11,917 nt of DNA from Opitutales bacterium UBA7389 (GTDB taxonomy: Bacteria; Verrucomicrobiota; Verrucomicrobiia; Opitutales; Opitutaceae). The notes under the pieces were generated by a model, which searched no databases, was not told the origin of the DNA, and saw only the letters and a program-made list of their open reading frames with translations. Location: positions 541-12,457 of the forward strand of contig DKNL01000064.1 of assembly GCA_002474325.1 (NCBI GenBank), read 5' to 3'. Positions within the stretch are counted from its first letter, which is position 1. Each line of letters starts with the position of its first letter. This document shows positions 1 through 7,244 of the stretch, in pieces. The position numbers and the translations under genes are program-made.

Positions 1-1667
1 TCGGCGTAGAACAGATTCTGTTCGCCTATCTGCTTGCGGAGCCCGGAGCCCGTCATGATCTTTTTCAATCCATCCTCTATGCCGCAAACGACGAGTTGGA
101 CTCCCCGCGTTTTGAGAATGGCGTCGAATCTTTCAAGAATAGCCATCGCCGTGCTTCCCACCGCTCGCAGGCGTTTCATGCGTAGAATAACTACGCGTGT
201 TTTCGGCGCGAGGCACTCGAGTAGTTCGTAGTCGAGGTCTTCAGCTGCCGCGAAATAGAGATCGCCCTCCATATTTACGGTGACCACTTCTGATTCTGGA
301 GCTTGATTAAACGGAAGCTCGTCATAGCCTGAATCTTGCCGTGGCACGAGCTGAGTAAGATCGGTTTTCCCTGTTACTCGGAGCAATAGGACAATAGACA
401 GAAACACGCCAACGAAAACGGCATATTCCAAAGGTAGTATCAATGTAGATACAAGTGTGCCGAAAAGTACGAGTCGGGTCTGCTTACTCGATTTCCACAT
501 AACGATGAGGCGCCGTTTGTCGACCATCGTATAAGCGATAACTATAAGAAGGCCGGCGAGGCTGGCTTTGGGTATGTAGTTGGCGACCGGAGCGAAAAGA
601 AGAATTGTGAGAGCTGTCCAAAAGGCCGAGAATATCGCTGCCATGCGCGTTCTGCCTCCACTCTTGAAACAAACGGCTGTGCGCGTGAAGGAGCCGGAAC
701 CCGCGAACGAGGAAAAGAAGGAGGCTACGATATTACCCATACCTTGGCCCACGAATTCGCGATTAAAATCAAGTCTTTGACCGGACTGGGCCGAGATGGC
801 CCGGGCAATAGATGCGGCTTCGATAAGACCAAGGATGGCGAGGGCGGTGGCGCCTACTACAAGTTCGCGTGTGAGCTCGAAGGGGGGTGGAACCAATAGT
901 TGAGGAAAATGAAAGAGGTCGAGCGAGGAGGATATGGGCTCGATATCCTTGACGATTTCAATTTTGTAAAGCCCCATTTCGGGCAAGTGCCAGCCTAAAA
1001 TAAAAGCTAGAGATCCGGAGATCAAGATGCCGATCAACGCCCCGGGCAGTCTGCGATTCAGAATCGGAGCGAATATAACGCAAGCCGCGGTTATCAATCC
1101 AAGGGCTAGGGAGAAATAGTTAGATTCTGGGATTTTTTGTGCAGTGAGGGTGATTACTTGAAAGAAATGTTCGGGGCGTTGATCTAATTGCAGTCCGAGC
1201 AAGTTCTGTATTTGATTGACGGCGATAAGTATTCCCGCTCCGGCTGTAAATCCTACTACGACGGAGTAGGAAACGTAGCGAATAATTCCTCCGAGTCTCA
1301 GGATTCCGAATACGAGTTGAATGAATCCGGTGAGGAAGGTTAGAAGCAAAGTGATTTCCAGTAGTCCGTATCCGTACTTTTCTGGTAGATGAGCCGTGAG
1401 ACTGAGAATCACCATGCAAATGGCGTTTGTCGGGCCGGTGACGAGGTGGCTGGAGCTGCCTAGGGCAGCGGAAACGGTACAAGTGACGATCGCTGTATAA
1501 AGCCCCCACACAGGTGGAAGACCGGCGATAAGGGCGTAAGCCATTGCTTGAGGCACTCCCATCACCGCTACTGTTAGGCCAGATACTGCATCGGCTCGAG
1601 CGCCCTCTTTTACATATGCTATCAGTTTTTGCAGACAGGCTTGTATATCGCTGGAAGAATAGGGCAC
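1..1667 (-). CDS. SulP-family inorganic anion transporter with STAS domain (3' end outside window)
   Basis: I translated this frame by hand; it is open from base 1667 to the left edge (555 codons, no stop). Residues 35-61 carry the SulP signature of the first helices (VPQAMAYALIAGLPP, then GLYTA). VTGPTNA follows at about 76-82, a GSGSFTRTAV motif at about 322-331, and many hydrophobic segments run to about residue 430. From about residue 456 a STAS domain follows (VNMEGDLYFAAAEDL, then LRAVGSTAMAILERF), cytoplasmic in this family. SulP proteins move sulfate, bicarbonate or other anions, often with Na+ or H+; the substrate cannot be read from sequence. No ATG precedes the first conserved motif. 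GTG at 1665-1667 is the only usual start after the in-frame TGA at 1728-1730, and it has no Shine-Dalgarno sequence, so the start is uncertain. A typical STAS domain would end soon past the edge. Confidence 0.93.
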   Translation of the reverse strand, partial: MPYSSSDIQACLQKLIAYVKEGARADAVSGLTVAVMGVPQAMAYALIAGLPPVWGLYTAIVTCTVSAALGSSSHLVTGPTNAICMVILSLTAHLPEKYGYGLLEITLLLTFLTGFIQLVFGILRLGGIIRYVSYSVVVGFTAGAGILIAVNQIQNLLGLQLDQRPEHFFQVITLTAQKIPESNYFSLALGLITAACVIFAPILNRRLPGALIGILISGSLAFILGWHLPEMGLYKIEIVKDIEPISSSLDLFHFPQLLVPPPFELTRELVVGATALAILGLIEAASIARAISAQSGQRLDFNREFVGQGMGNIVASFFSSFAGSGSFTRTAVCFKSGGRTRMAAIFSAFWTALTILLFAPVANYIPKASLAGLLIVIAYTMVDKRRLIVMWKSSKQTRLVLFGTLVSTLILPLEYAVFVGVFLSIVLLLRVTGKTDLTQLVPRQDSGYDELPFNQAPESEVVTVNMEGDLYFAAAEDLDYELLECLAPKTRVVILRMKRLRAVGSTAMAILERFDAILKTRGVQLVVCGIEDGLKKIMTGSGLRKQIGEQNLFYA

Positions 1668-1795
1668 ACTTTGGGGGTTTGGGACGAAGTCACCTATTGA
1701 TTGTGAGGCCGAGAGATTGACCTTTGCTCAGCCGATTGGCAAGCCCCCGTCTGGTGAATGTGTTGCATCGCTCGTCTTTAAAGTAGGGAATTCCT

Positions 1796-2158
1796 TTGAA
1801 ATTTTATCGAGTTCACGATCGCGAGCGATGTGCTGAGGCGTTGGTCGATTCGGAAAAACGAGCTAGCGCTTGGATTGGCGACGCGGTACTGGCTCTTTTC
1901 GCTTGGGAGTGGGTTTTGAGTCAGTAGGGTATATAGTCCGGATTGCGGATCGAAGTCTTAACGGGGATGACATCTAATCGTTTCCTCACCCGCCTTGGGG
2001 AACCAACAACTATGGAGTCAAGGATTGGGAATATCTATCAAAGAAAGGTATCGGAGTCCGCCCTTCCCTATATTGAAGAACCACTACTATATGTATTAAA
2101 AAAACTAATACACTGTCAAAATAAGAAGTATGGAAGTTGGCGAACCCGGGTTCAGTAG
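1796..2158 (+). pseudogene. RNase III-like (Mini-III type) gene interrupted by two in-frame TAG codons
   Basis: One frame carries two coding-like halves. The first runs from TTG 1796 (AGGGA about 7 bases upstream) for 43 codons and ends with SAWIGDAVLALFAWEWVLSQ, then TAG at 1925-1927. After two codons there is a second TAG at 1934-1936. The same frame then continues to 2158 with MTSNRFLTRLGEPT and MESRIGNIYQ. GDAVL and E-x-x-IG-x-IY resemble the two acidic motifs of the RNase III fold, with Asp and Glu kept. Their order and spacing fit one small RNase III-like domain of about 120 residues without a double-stranded RNA-binding domain. Both stops fall in the expected variable linker and the frame does not shift. 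The simplest reading is a nonsense-inactivated gene. A split protein (second half from TTG 1943) or amber readthrough are alternatives. The tail from about 2090 is AT-rich and unlike the family. The family assignment is by eye. Confidence 0.5.
2142..2153. repeat. 12-bp perfect palindrome GAACCCGGGTTC
   Basis: The bases read identically on both strands. The palindrome lies just before the TAG that ends the RNase III-like frame, 16 bases from the stop of the convergent minus-strand gene. It has no loop and no T-tract, so it is not a standard terminator. It may be an operator-like site or chance. Confidence 0.3.
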
Positions 2159-2168
2159 ATTGATCAGA

Positions 2169-2981
2169 CTATACGCTCGGAATTCGCGTGAACGAAATCT
2201 GGTTGATCAACGCATCTCTCAGCTTTGGTTGCTTAACCGGAATAGAGTCTAAATCCTCTGTGAGCGATTTCTTAAACTCATCTATCCGCTCGGGCCCGAT
2301 AAGCATCAGTTCTTTGATCTCGGCCAGTCCACAGCGAAATTGCAACCAATCCGCCTTGAACTTCAGGATTAGTGGGCGTTTGGCGATTGCTTTTTCAATG
2401 GCTCTGATCTCGTGCGTTTTCAGTTCACCTTCGATCAGATCATTGACTTGCAAAAGTAGTTCCCATTCGGAATCCGACAGCTTCTCAGGATCGAAGCCGG
2501 TCAGAACGCATTTCAATTTAGTCAGTGCGTGGGTGATTTCATTTTTCTTGATGCGGGTAGCCAAGTGAAGCGCTCGGTACGACCAATCTTGGTAGTTACG
2601 GGCCACGAGAAGGAAGCGCTGACCATGATCGAGGTCATTGATCGTATGGTAGATGTTCTCAGACAAATCGAAAGATGGCACATGAGTCGATCGTTCGAGC
2701 TGTATTTGCAAGAAACGTTCGAAGTCGGAAACCCGTCGTATATATGGAGTGTATTGCCAGCAACGAATAAGGGTTAATCGTATCTCCTCGAGGCGAGCAT
2801 CGACGGTGGTGAATCCAAGCAAATAGAAGTACTCGGACAAGAATTCGATATAGCATGCGGCTGCCTGAGTGAAAGCGCAGGAATTCCGATCGCCGCTCTT
2901 TTTGAGCAACCTGCGCACCTTGTTGCGGCCTAGATCGAGTTTTGGTAAAGATGGTGAAATCAGGTCTTTCTTAAACGTCAT
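2169..2981 (-). CDS. Sigma-70-like protein with anti-sigma-like C-terminal tail (tentative)
   Basis: This 270-residue soluble protein has no signal peptide or membrane segment. Residues 38-96 (EFLSEYFYLLGFTT to RRVSDFERFLQIQLE) are helical and resemble sigma region 2 of ECF-type factors. Residues 116-162 (NDLDHGQRFLLVARNYQDWS, then ALHLATRIKKNEITHALTKLK) resemble a region-4 helix-turn-helix. Residues 164-228 (SEWELLLQVNDLIEGELKTH, then ADWLQFRCGLAEIKELM) follow the pattern of anti-sigma N-terminal domains, without the zinc-binding His/Cys set. I infer a transcription-related protein; no firm family is claimed. The frame is open upstream to ATG 3131, but that extension overlaps the preceding gene and looks like its shadow, so ATG 2981 is preferred, although it has no clear Shine-Dalgarno. 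It lies 46 bp after the 3028-3690 gene, probably in the same transcript, and ends 10 bp from the convergent RNase III-like frame. Confidence 0.75.
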   Translation of the reverse strand: MTFKKDLISPSLPKLDLGRNKVRRLLKKSGDRNSCAFTQAAACYIEFLSEYFYLLGFTTVDARLEEIRLTLIRCWQYTPYIRRVSDFERFLQIQLERSTHVPSFDLSENIYHTINDLDHGQRFLLVARNYQDWSYRALHLATRIKKNEITHALTKLKCVLTGFDPEKLSDSEWELLLQVNDLIEGELKTHEIRAIEKAIAKRPLILKFKADWLQFRCGLAEIKELMLIGPERIDEFKKSLTEDLDSIPVKQPKLRDALINQISFTRIPSV

Positions 2982-3027
2982 TATATCAATCGATGGCCCG
3001 GAGCAGGAAGGGGGATGGGGGACGGAA

Positions 3028-3690
3028 TTAGTCCTCGTCAAGTCTCTGTCTAGATGCAACTCGACAATCAGCGGCCACACGGAGCCAGATCTCGCGAATA
3101 TCGAAGGCCCGCATTTTCGCTTGGCTGACAAACTCTAAAAGGGACTCGTGTTGATGATGGTCGATGCTGGACAGTCTCGCCAATAGCTCATTAAGGTGGG
3201 GAAAGCCACGCTTGATGTAGGCGATCGCCAGCGAGAAGTCAGCTAAGTCCAAGGCAGTAACGGCCAGTAAACCACACTCGTCGGACTCTGAAATAGTTTT
3301 CTGGAGGGAGAGCGCGCTGTAGTTGGAAATTCGATCAGAGTGCTTATTGGCTTCTTGTTTCCAGTTATCCGATAGCCAGTGATGCAGGGCTTTACTGGCG
3401 ATATAAAGGGGGTGTTTGTGCAGCGTATAGGGATCGCTTTGAGGGATGTCTGATTGCGTATCGGTAACTTCGCTTGCCGATTGTTCTCCATTAGTGTCCC
3501 AGCCCATTGAGTTAGCCACTTTGTCTAATCTATTTGCGTCTTTGCAGTATTTGATATAAAGACGTTGATATAGAGATACTTGCTCATCCTCGCGTTGCAG
3601 GTACCGTTCCCAGTCTCCCTCGTTCCAAATCGATTCCCAGCTATCATCCGACTCGCCGTCGGCGTTGCTGTCAAAATTGAAGTTAGCCAT
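3028..3690 (-). CDS. Conserved protein of unknown function, acidic N-terminus
   Basis: This is a 220-residue soluble protein with no signal peptide or TM helix. The first 40 residues are strongly acidic and aromatic (SWESIWNEGDWERYLQRED). A helical segment ending in NSMGWD (residues 60-65) follows, then a low-complexity linker (66-86). The second half begins DPYTLHKHPLYIASKALHHW and contains TALDLADFSLAIAYIKRGFP, a pattern of paired helices. I recall similar proteins in Verrucomicrobiota but no function. The ATG at 3690 has TAGGA 6-10 bases upstream and is the probable start. The gene is first in a two-gene unit with the sigma-like gene downstream, so a role as its regulator or partner is possible but is only an inference from position. 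Confidence 0.8.
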   Translation of the reverse strand: MANFNFDSNADGESDDSWESIWNEGDWERYLQREDEQVSLYQRLYIKYCKDANRLDKVANSMGWDTNGEQSASEVTDTQSDIPQSDPYTLHKHPLYIASKALHHWLSDNWKQEANKHSDRISNYSALSLQKTISESDECGLLAVTALDLADFSLAIAYIKRGFPHLNELLARLSSIDHHQHESLLEFVSQAKMRAFDIREIWLRVAADCRVASRQRLDED

Positions 3691-3729
3691 GCTGATCCTA
3701 CTAGCCCTTTGTTAAAAAAGCTGCACAAA

Positions 3730-3756
3730 ATTATGAGACGTAGTTTTCTATGGCAA
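3730..3756 (-). promoter_or_regulatory. Possible promoter for the 3690-2169 unit
   Basis: On the minus strand TTGCCA (3756-3751) is followed after 15 bases by CATAAT (3735-3730), about 40 bases before the ATG at 3690. The spacing is short for a sigma-70 promoter. The 185-bp divergent gap also holds a TATAAT on the plus strand (3809-3814) and a TTGACA (3833-3838). Neither has a well-spaced partner, so the acylphosphatase promoter is not assigned. Confidence 0.25.
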
Positions 3757-3875
3757 CTGAATTGTCGAAAATATTTTCCAACGCTGTAGCGGGGATGTGA
3801 GGAGCATTTATAATCAAATTCAAAAACTCTTTTTGACATTGGCAATCCGCCTTTTCCCCTCAAGATAAGCGACTT

Positions 3876-4160
3876 ATGGAATCGGAGGCAGATGTTTTCC
3901 ATTTGTTGGTCCACTTTACTGGTCATGTACAAGGAGTCGGGCTCCGCTACAGCGTTAAACAGATCGCCAGAGAATTCGAAGTTACGGGCTATGTTAAGAA
4001 TCTAGCTGACGGGCGACTCGAGTTGGATATCGAGGGCGATCAAAACGAATGCTGTCGCTTCCTGCGAGAAGTGGAAAGCGAGCTAGATAATTTCATCCGA
4101 GACACAGAACGGTCTGATGGACATCGGGAACGACTCTTTACCCGATTTCGAATCGCTTGA
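3876..4160 (+). CDS. acyP: Acylphosphatase
   Basis: The 94-residue product has the usual size for this family. It hydrolyses the carboxyl-phosphate bond of acyl phosphates such as acetyl phosphate and 1,3-bisphosphoglycerate in the cytoplasm. The two family signatures are present: GHVQGVGLRYSV at 16-27, with catalytic Arg24, and VTGYVKNLADG at 36-46, with catalytic Asn42. Leu23 replaces the usual Phe of GVGFR, a mild change. The ATG at 3876 has only a weak purine stretch upstream but gives the normal N-terminal length. It is divergent from the 3690 gene. Downstream lies a decayed ABC ATPase, so the gene probably stands alone or once led a longer unit. Confidence 0.93.
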   Translation: MESEADVFHLLVHFTGHVQGVGLRYSVKQIAREFEVTGYVKNLADGRLELDIEGDQNECCRFLREVESELDNFIRDTERSDGHRERLFTRFRIA

Positions 4161-4178
4161 ATCGACAGAGCTGTCCAT

Positions 4179-4349
4179 ATGAGCACTGCGATATCAATCC
4201 AGATAGTAAGTAAGGACTTCAGAATCTTTGGATCGAAGCGGCGCTTGAGAGCAGAGGACAATATGAACCTCGAAATTGAGAAAGGTTCGGTATTCGGACT
4301 ACTTGGTCCGGAAGACCCGCCGTGGGCGAAATGCTGCCCGATGATTTAA
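4179..4349 (+). pseudogene. Truncated 5' end of an ABC-transporter ATPase gene
   Basis: Starting 18 bp after acyP, this 56-codon frame reads like the N-terminus of an ABC ATPase: IQIVSKDFRIFGSKRRLRAE, then NLEIEKGSVFGLLGP. Exactly where the Walker A loop (GPNGAGKT) should follow, the sequence becomes EDPPWAKCCPMI and stops at TAA 4347-4349. The Walker A lysine, Q-loop, signature and Walker B are all absent, so the product cannot bind ATP as an ABC protein. From 4313 the +1-shifted frame stays open to TGA 4403-4405 and contains LIEVTNLSLAIEYGY, which looks faintly like another ABC N-terminus or a gene end. The picture fits an internal deletion that fused two pieces. No intact gene is present between 4161 and 4461; the rest of that gap (4406-4461) is unassigned. 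Confidence 0.65.
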
Positions 4350-4461
4350 TTGAAGTAACGAACCTGTCTTTGGCGATCGAATACGGATATTCAAACAGGA
4401 GATGAGCTTCCCTAATCAACTTTTCTTGCCCTGAGATGAGCCTCATTCTAGAAGAACGGGA

Positions 4462-5061
4462 ATGAAGGAAAACCTGCACCCTATTTCAGCTCAGCTTCTA
4501 ACGAGGGCTCATCGAGAAGCGGTTACCAAGCAACGCGGCACCGTTATCTGGATGTGCGGTTTGTCCGGTTCCGGTAAGAGTACATTAGCGACGGCTTTGG
4601 AGCGAGGACTGCACGACCAAGGCAATCTCGTCTACGTGCTCGATGGCGACAATATCAGGACCAGCCTGAATAGTGATCTCACATTCTCGGATGAGGACCG
4701 AAAAGAGAACATTCGTCGAATTGCCGAACTGTCAAAACTGTTTGTGGACGCAGGGATCGTCACGATTAATTCTTTCATCACTCCCAGTTCTGAACTGCGA
4801 ACGATGGCTCGAGAAATAATCGGAAAAGATGATTTGATCGAAGTTTTCGTAAAAGCTTCCTTTGAGACCTGTATGAAGCGGGATGTTAAAGGACTCTACG
4901 CGAAAGCAGAGAAAGGATTGGTTACCCAATTTACCGGTAAGGATTCCGAATTTGAGGAGCCCCTGGATTCGGATCTGGTTATCGATACGGAATCAAAATC
5001 AGTAGAGGAATCGGTGGAAACGCTTTACGAGTTCGTTTTGCCAAAAGTAACGATTCAATAG
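4462..5061 (+). CDS. cysC: Adenylyl-sulfate (APS) kinase
   Basis: This 199-residue cytoplasmic enzyme phosphorylates adenosine 5'-phosphosulfate with ATP to give PAPS, used for sulfate reduction or sulfation. The N-terminal lead (ENLHPIS...LLTRAHREA) is typical of stand-alone CysC. Walker A GLSGSGKST is at 33-41, the DGDNIR substrate motif at 61-66, and the DRKENIRR helix at 79-86. KGLYAKA is at 143-149, and the FTGKDSEFEEP lid segment starts at 157. At the loop that usually reads S-P with a conserved Ser, this protein has Thr107-Pro108 (SFITPSS). The ATG at 4462 has a modest purine lead (AGAACGGGA). No cysD/cysN or sat is visible on either side. The membrane-protein gene starts 35 bp downstream on the same strand. 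Confidence 0.95.
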   Translation: MKENLHPISAQLLTRAHREAVTKQRGTVIWMCGLSGSGKSTLATALERGLHDQGNLVYVLDGDNIRTSLNSDLTFSDEDRKENIRRIAELSKLFVDAGIVTINSFITPSSELRTMAREIIGKDDLIEVFVKASFETCMKRDVKGLYAKAEKGLVTQFTGKDSEFEEPLDSDLVIDTESKSVEESVETLYEFVLPKVTIQ

Positions 5062-5096
5062 CGGTTGCTATCGGGATCTAAACCGCCTCCCAAACG

Positions 5097-6497
5097 ATGA
5101 CGCTGTACTTAATCCAGATTGGCAAGTGGCTGTTTGGTAAATCGGTGGTTATCATCATAGCGACCTTGGTCGCTATTGGAGCGTATGCTCTGTACTTGTA
5201 TATTGGGGAGAGTTATAGAGTGGAGAAGCAGCGTGTAGCCCAGCTCGCTGAGGCTCAAGAAGCCGCTAGAGCCGCTAATGTCCAATTGGAAATTATGCAT
5301 GGAAGCATCCTGGAAGTAACGAGTGAGCTGGAGTCGGCCCTAGAGAAGTTGGCAGCGGCCAACGAGTTGGTTGAAAGACTGGAAGGATTTTTGTCGAAAA
5401 TCGAGTATTTGCTATCCTCTGCAGAAGAAAAGAGGGCAATCGATAGGAAGCTGTTTGAAACAAAAAGCGAAAGAAATAGGCTGGAACCGCTGATCAGCGA
5501 ACTACGAAAAATTAGGGCGGATTTACGCGTTTCCAGGAAGGGCCTCACGCTTGAAGTGGGAGCTCTGGAAAACCGTATAACCGCTTTAGAATCCAGTTCT
5601 TCGGAGGTAGCTCGTCACGTGGATGCATCTTGGACGATCATCAGTCGCTATCTTCCAGTGACTCTAGTCCTTTTTTTTCTGGGACCTATCATTTTAAAGT
5701 TGGCGGTTTACTATGGGATCGCCCCACTGCTTCAACGTGCACGTCCTATTCGGTTTTCAGAGGATTCGCTGCCTTCGCCGGTGATTCAGGACAGCGGAGT
5801 TTCGGTAACCCTGAGACTTGAGGAAGGAAAGAAAGCGTGGATCAAGGAATCCTACCTGCAAGCTTCGGATGAGCAATTGGACCGACGAACTCGCTTTGTA
5901 TTGAACTGGCAGATACCGGTAACTTGTTTAGCTGCTGGATTGATAGAGCTGGTCGAGTTCGCTTCAAAGGAGAATACATCTAATGGATCGATTACGGTAT
6001 CGACTCAAAACAAGTCGGATATGGAACTTAGCCTGCTAGAACTTCCTTCAAAGTGCTCAGTCATTTTGCGACCGAGGCATTTGGTAGCCTTGATTGGTTC
6101 TCAAGAGCAGCCGCTGGGTATTCGCAGGCGCTGGAGCTTTAGTAGAGCACAGGCATGGATGACGCTTCAATTTCGTTATTTCGAATTTCTTGGCCCCTGC
6201 AGACTGGTTGTTTCCGGTGTTCGAGGCGTTCGAGCGGAAAAAATTGAGTCTGTTGCCAATGGTGGCAGGCGGGCCAATCAGGATTCAACGATTGGATTTA
6301 CTCCCGATTTGAATTTCGCTGCCGTGCGAGCGGAAACTTTTTGGGCCTATTTTCGAGGATTCAATCCACTGTTCGACGATGTATTCAAAGGCGAAGGGAC
6401 ATTTCTGTGTCAGGAGATTTCCAAGCCCCAAAAGTCGGGGCCTACTCGTTTTTTGGCCGGAATGAAAGACGCCCTTCTGAAGGTGATTGGTATATAG
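5097..6497 (+). CDS. Two-TM coiled-coil membrane protein with C-terminal beta-rich domain, function unknown
   Basis: The 466-residue product starts with a short N-terminus holding two lysines, then TM1 at about 15-36. A long charged alanine/glutamate-rich coiled coil follows at about 40-175, and TM2 at about 184-209. The rest is a soluble region rich in alternating hydrophobic residues. By the positive-inside rule the coil would lie in the periplasm and the C-terminal part in the cytoplasm. The segment 322-381 (VILRPRHLVAL, RRRWSFSRAQAWMTLQFRYF, then GPCRLVVSGVRGVRAE) looks like an AIM24/TRAP-type beta sandwich, but I am not certain. Similar architecture occurs in Planctomycetes and Verrucomicrobia as far as I recall; no function is known to me. 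The last codon's TAG abuts the HAD gene's ATG, so the two are probably translated from one message. No strong Shine-Dalgarno precedes ATG 5097. Confidence 0.85.
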   Translation: MTLYLIQIGKWLFGKSVVIIIATLVAIGAYALYLYIGESYRVEKQRVAQLAEAQEAARAANVQLEIMHGSILEVTSELESALEKLAAANELVERLEGFLSKIEYLLSSAEEKRAIDRKLFETKSERNRLEPLISELRKIRADLRVSRKGLTLEVGALENRITALESSSSEVARHVDASWTIISRYLPVTLVLFFLGPIILKLAVYYGIAPLLQRARPIRFSEDSLPSPVIQDSGVSVTLRLEEGKKAWIKESYLQASDEQLDRRTRFVLNWQIPVTCLAAGLIELVEFASKENTSNGSITVSTQNKSDMELSLLELPSKCSVILRPRHLVALIGSQEQPLGIRRRWSFSRAQAWMTLQFRYFEFLGPCRLVVSGVRGVRAEKIESVANGGRRANQDSTIGFTPDLNFAAVRAETFWAYFRGFNPLFDDVFKGEGTFLCQEISKPQKSGPTRFLAGMKDALLKVIGI

Positions 6498-7169
6498 ATG
6501 TTGAGCGTAATTTTCGATTGGGATGGCGTTGTCATTGATTCCTCAAGACAGCACGAAGAAAGCTGGGAATTACTTGCTGAAGAGGAAGGACTATCTCTTT
6601 TCGATGGGCACTTCAAGATTGGCTTCGGGAAACGAAATGAACTGATTATTCGGACGATTCTTGAATGGACAAGCGATCCTGAGGAAATCGCTCGGCTGGG
6701 AGATCGTAAGGAAATGCTCTACCGTGAGATTATTCAACGAGACGGCATCATCTTGCAGCCAGGTGTCGGCGAATTTGTAAAATTGCTTCAGGAGAAGAAG
6801 GTGCCTTATGCCATAGGATCATCCACTCCCCGTAAGAATATCGAATCTGTTTTGAAATACATGAATCGGGAAGATTGGTTTTTCCACATCGTGGCAGCTG
6901 CGGATGTCGAGAAAGGCAAACCCAATCCCGAGGTTTTCCTGAAAGCCGCTGAAAAATTGGAAGTCGCACCGGAGCGATGCGTTGTGTTCGAAGACTCGCT
7001 GAGCGGAATAGAAGCTGGCAAGGTTTGCAATATGAAAGTGGTGGCATTGACTACGACGAACTCTCGAGAGATCCTAGAGAAGTCGTCTGCGGACTTGATT
7101 GTCGATTCATTCAATGAAGTGACAATCGATCGATTGGTCGAGCTTGTTGACTCCGCTACAAAGATATGA
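6498..7169 (+). CDS. HAD-superfamily hydrolase, beta-phosphoglucomutase-like (subfamily IA)
   Basis: All four HAD motifs are visible in this 223-residue cytoplasmic protein. FDWDGVVIDS has the nucleophile Asp7 and acid/base Asp9. Motif II is IGSSTPR, with Ser108. Motif III is EKGKPNPE, with Lys141. Motif IV is VFEDSLSGIEAG, with Glu165-Asp166. Residues about 16-95 form the helical C1 cap. The family includes sugar-phosphate phosphatases, phosphoglycolate phosphatases and beta-phosphoglucomutases. GKPNPEVF and EDSLSGIEAG favour the PGM/DOG-phosphatase group, but the substrate cannot be told. ATG 6498 follows the upstream TAG directly, with AAGGTG about 12 bases before it; this suggests translational coupling to the membrane protein. 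Confidence 0.92.
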   Translation: MLSVIFDWDGVVIDSSRQHEESWELLAEEEGLSLFDGHFKIGFGKRNELIIRTILEWTSDPEEIARLGDRKEMLYREIIQRDGIILQPGVGEFVKLLQEKKVPYAIGSSTPRKNIESVLKYMNREDWFFHIVAAADVEKGKPNPEVFLKAAEKLEVAPERCVVFEDSLSGIEAGKVCNMKVVALTTTNSREILEKSSADLIVDSFNEVTIDRLVELVDSATKI

Positions 7170-7244
7170 GGGAAGATTGAGTAAGGTTATTGGTTGTAAA
7201 CTCAAAAGCGCCTGCTGGTTTAATGGTCGGAATTACACGAACGC

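Noticed and set aside
1120..1509. Minus-strand frame of 129 codons rich in Arg and His
   Set aside because: It overlaps the SulP gene on the same strand in another frame; the SulP reading gives continuous family motifs.
2092..2112. Hairpin TGTATTA / TAATACA with an A-rich loop
   Set aside because: It is a short, A/T-only stem within the end of the RNase III-like frame, with no T-tract; expected by chance in this AT-rich stretch.
2982..3131. A 50-residue N-terminal extension of the sigma-like protein starting at ATG 3131
   Set aside because: It lies largely inside the 3' end of the upstream gene in another frame and its sequence is unpatterned (Pro/Ser-rich). ATG 2981 starts the folded-looking part.
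3833..3838. Perfect TTGACA before acyP as a -35 box
   Set aside because: No -10 element sits at 15-19 bases; the nearest candidate (GATAAG) is about 24 bases away and close to the start codon.
4143..4155. Small hairpin CGATT-TCG-AATCG at the end of acyP as a terminator
   Set aside because: It lies within the coding sequence, has a 5-bp stem and no following T-run.
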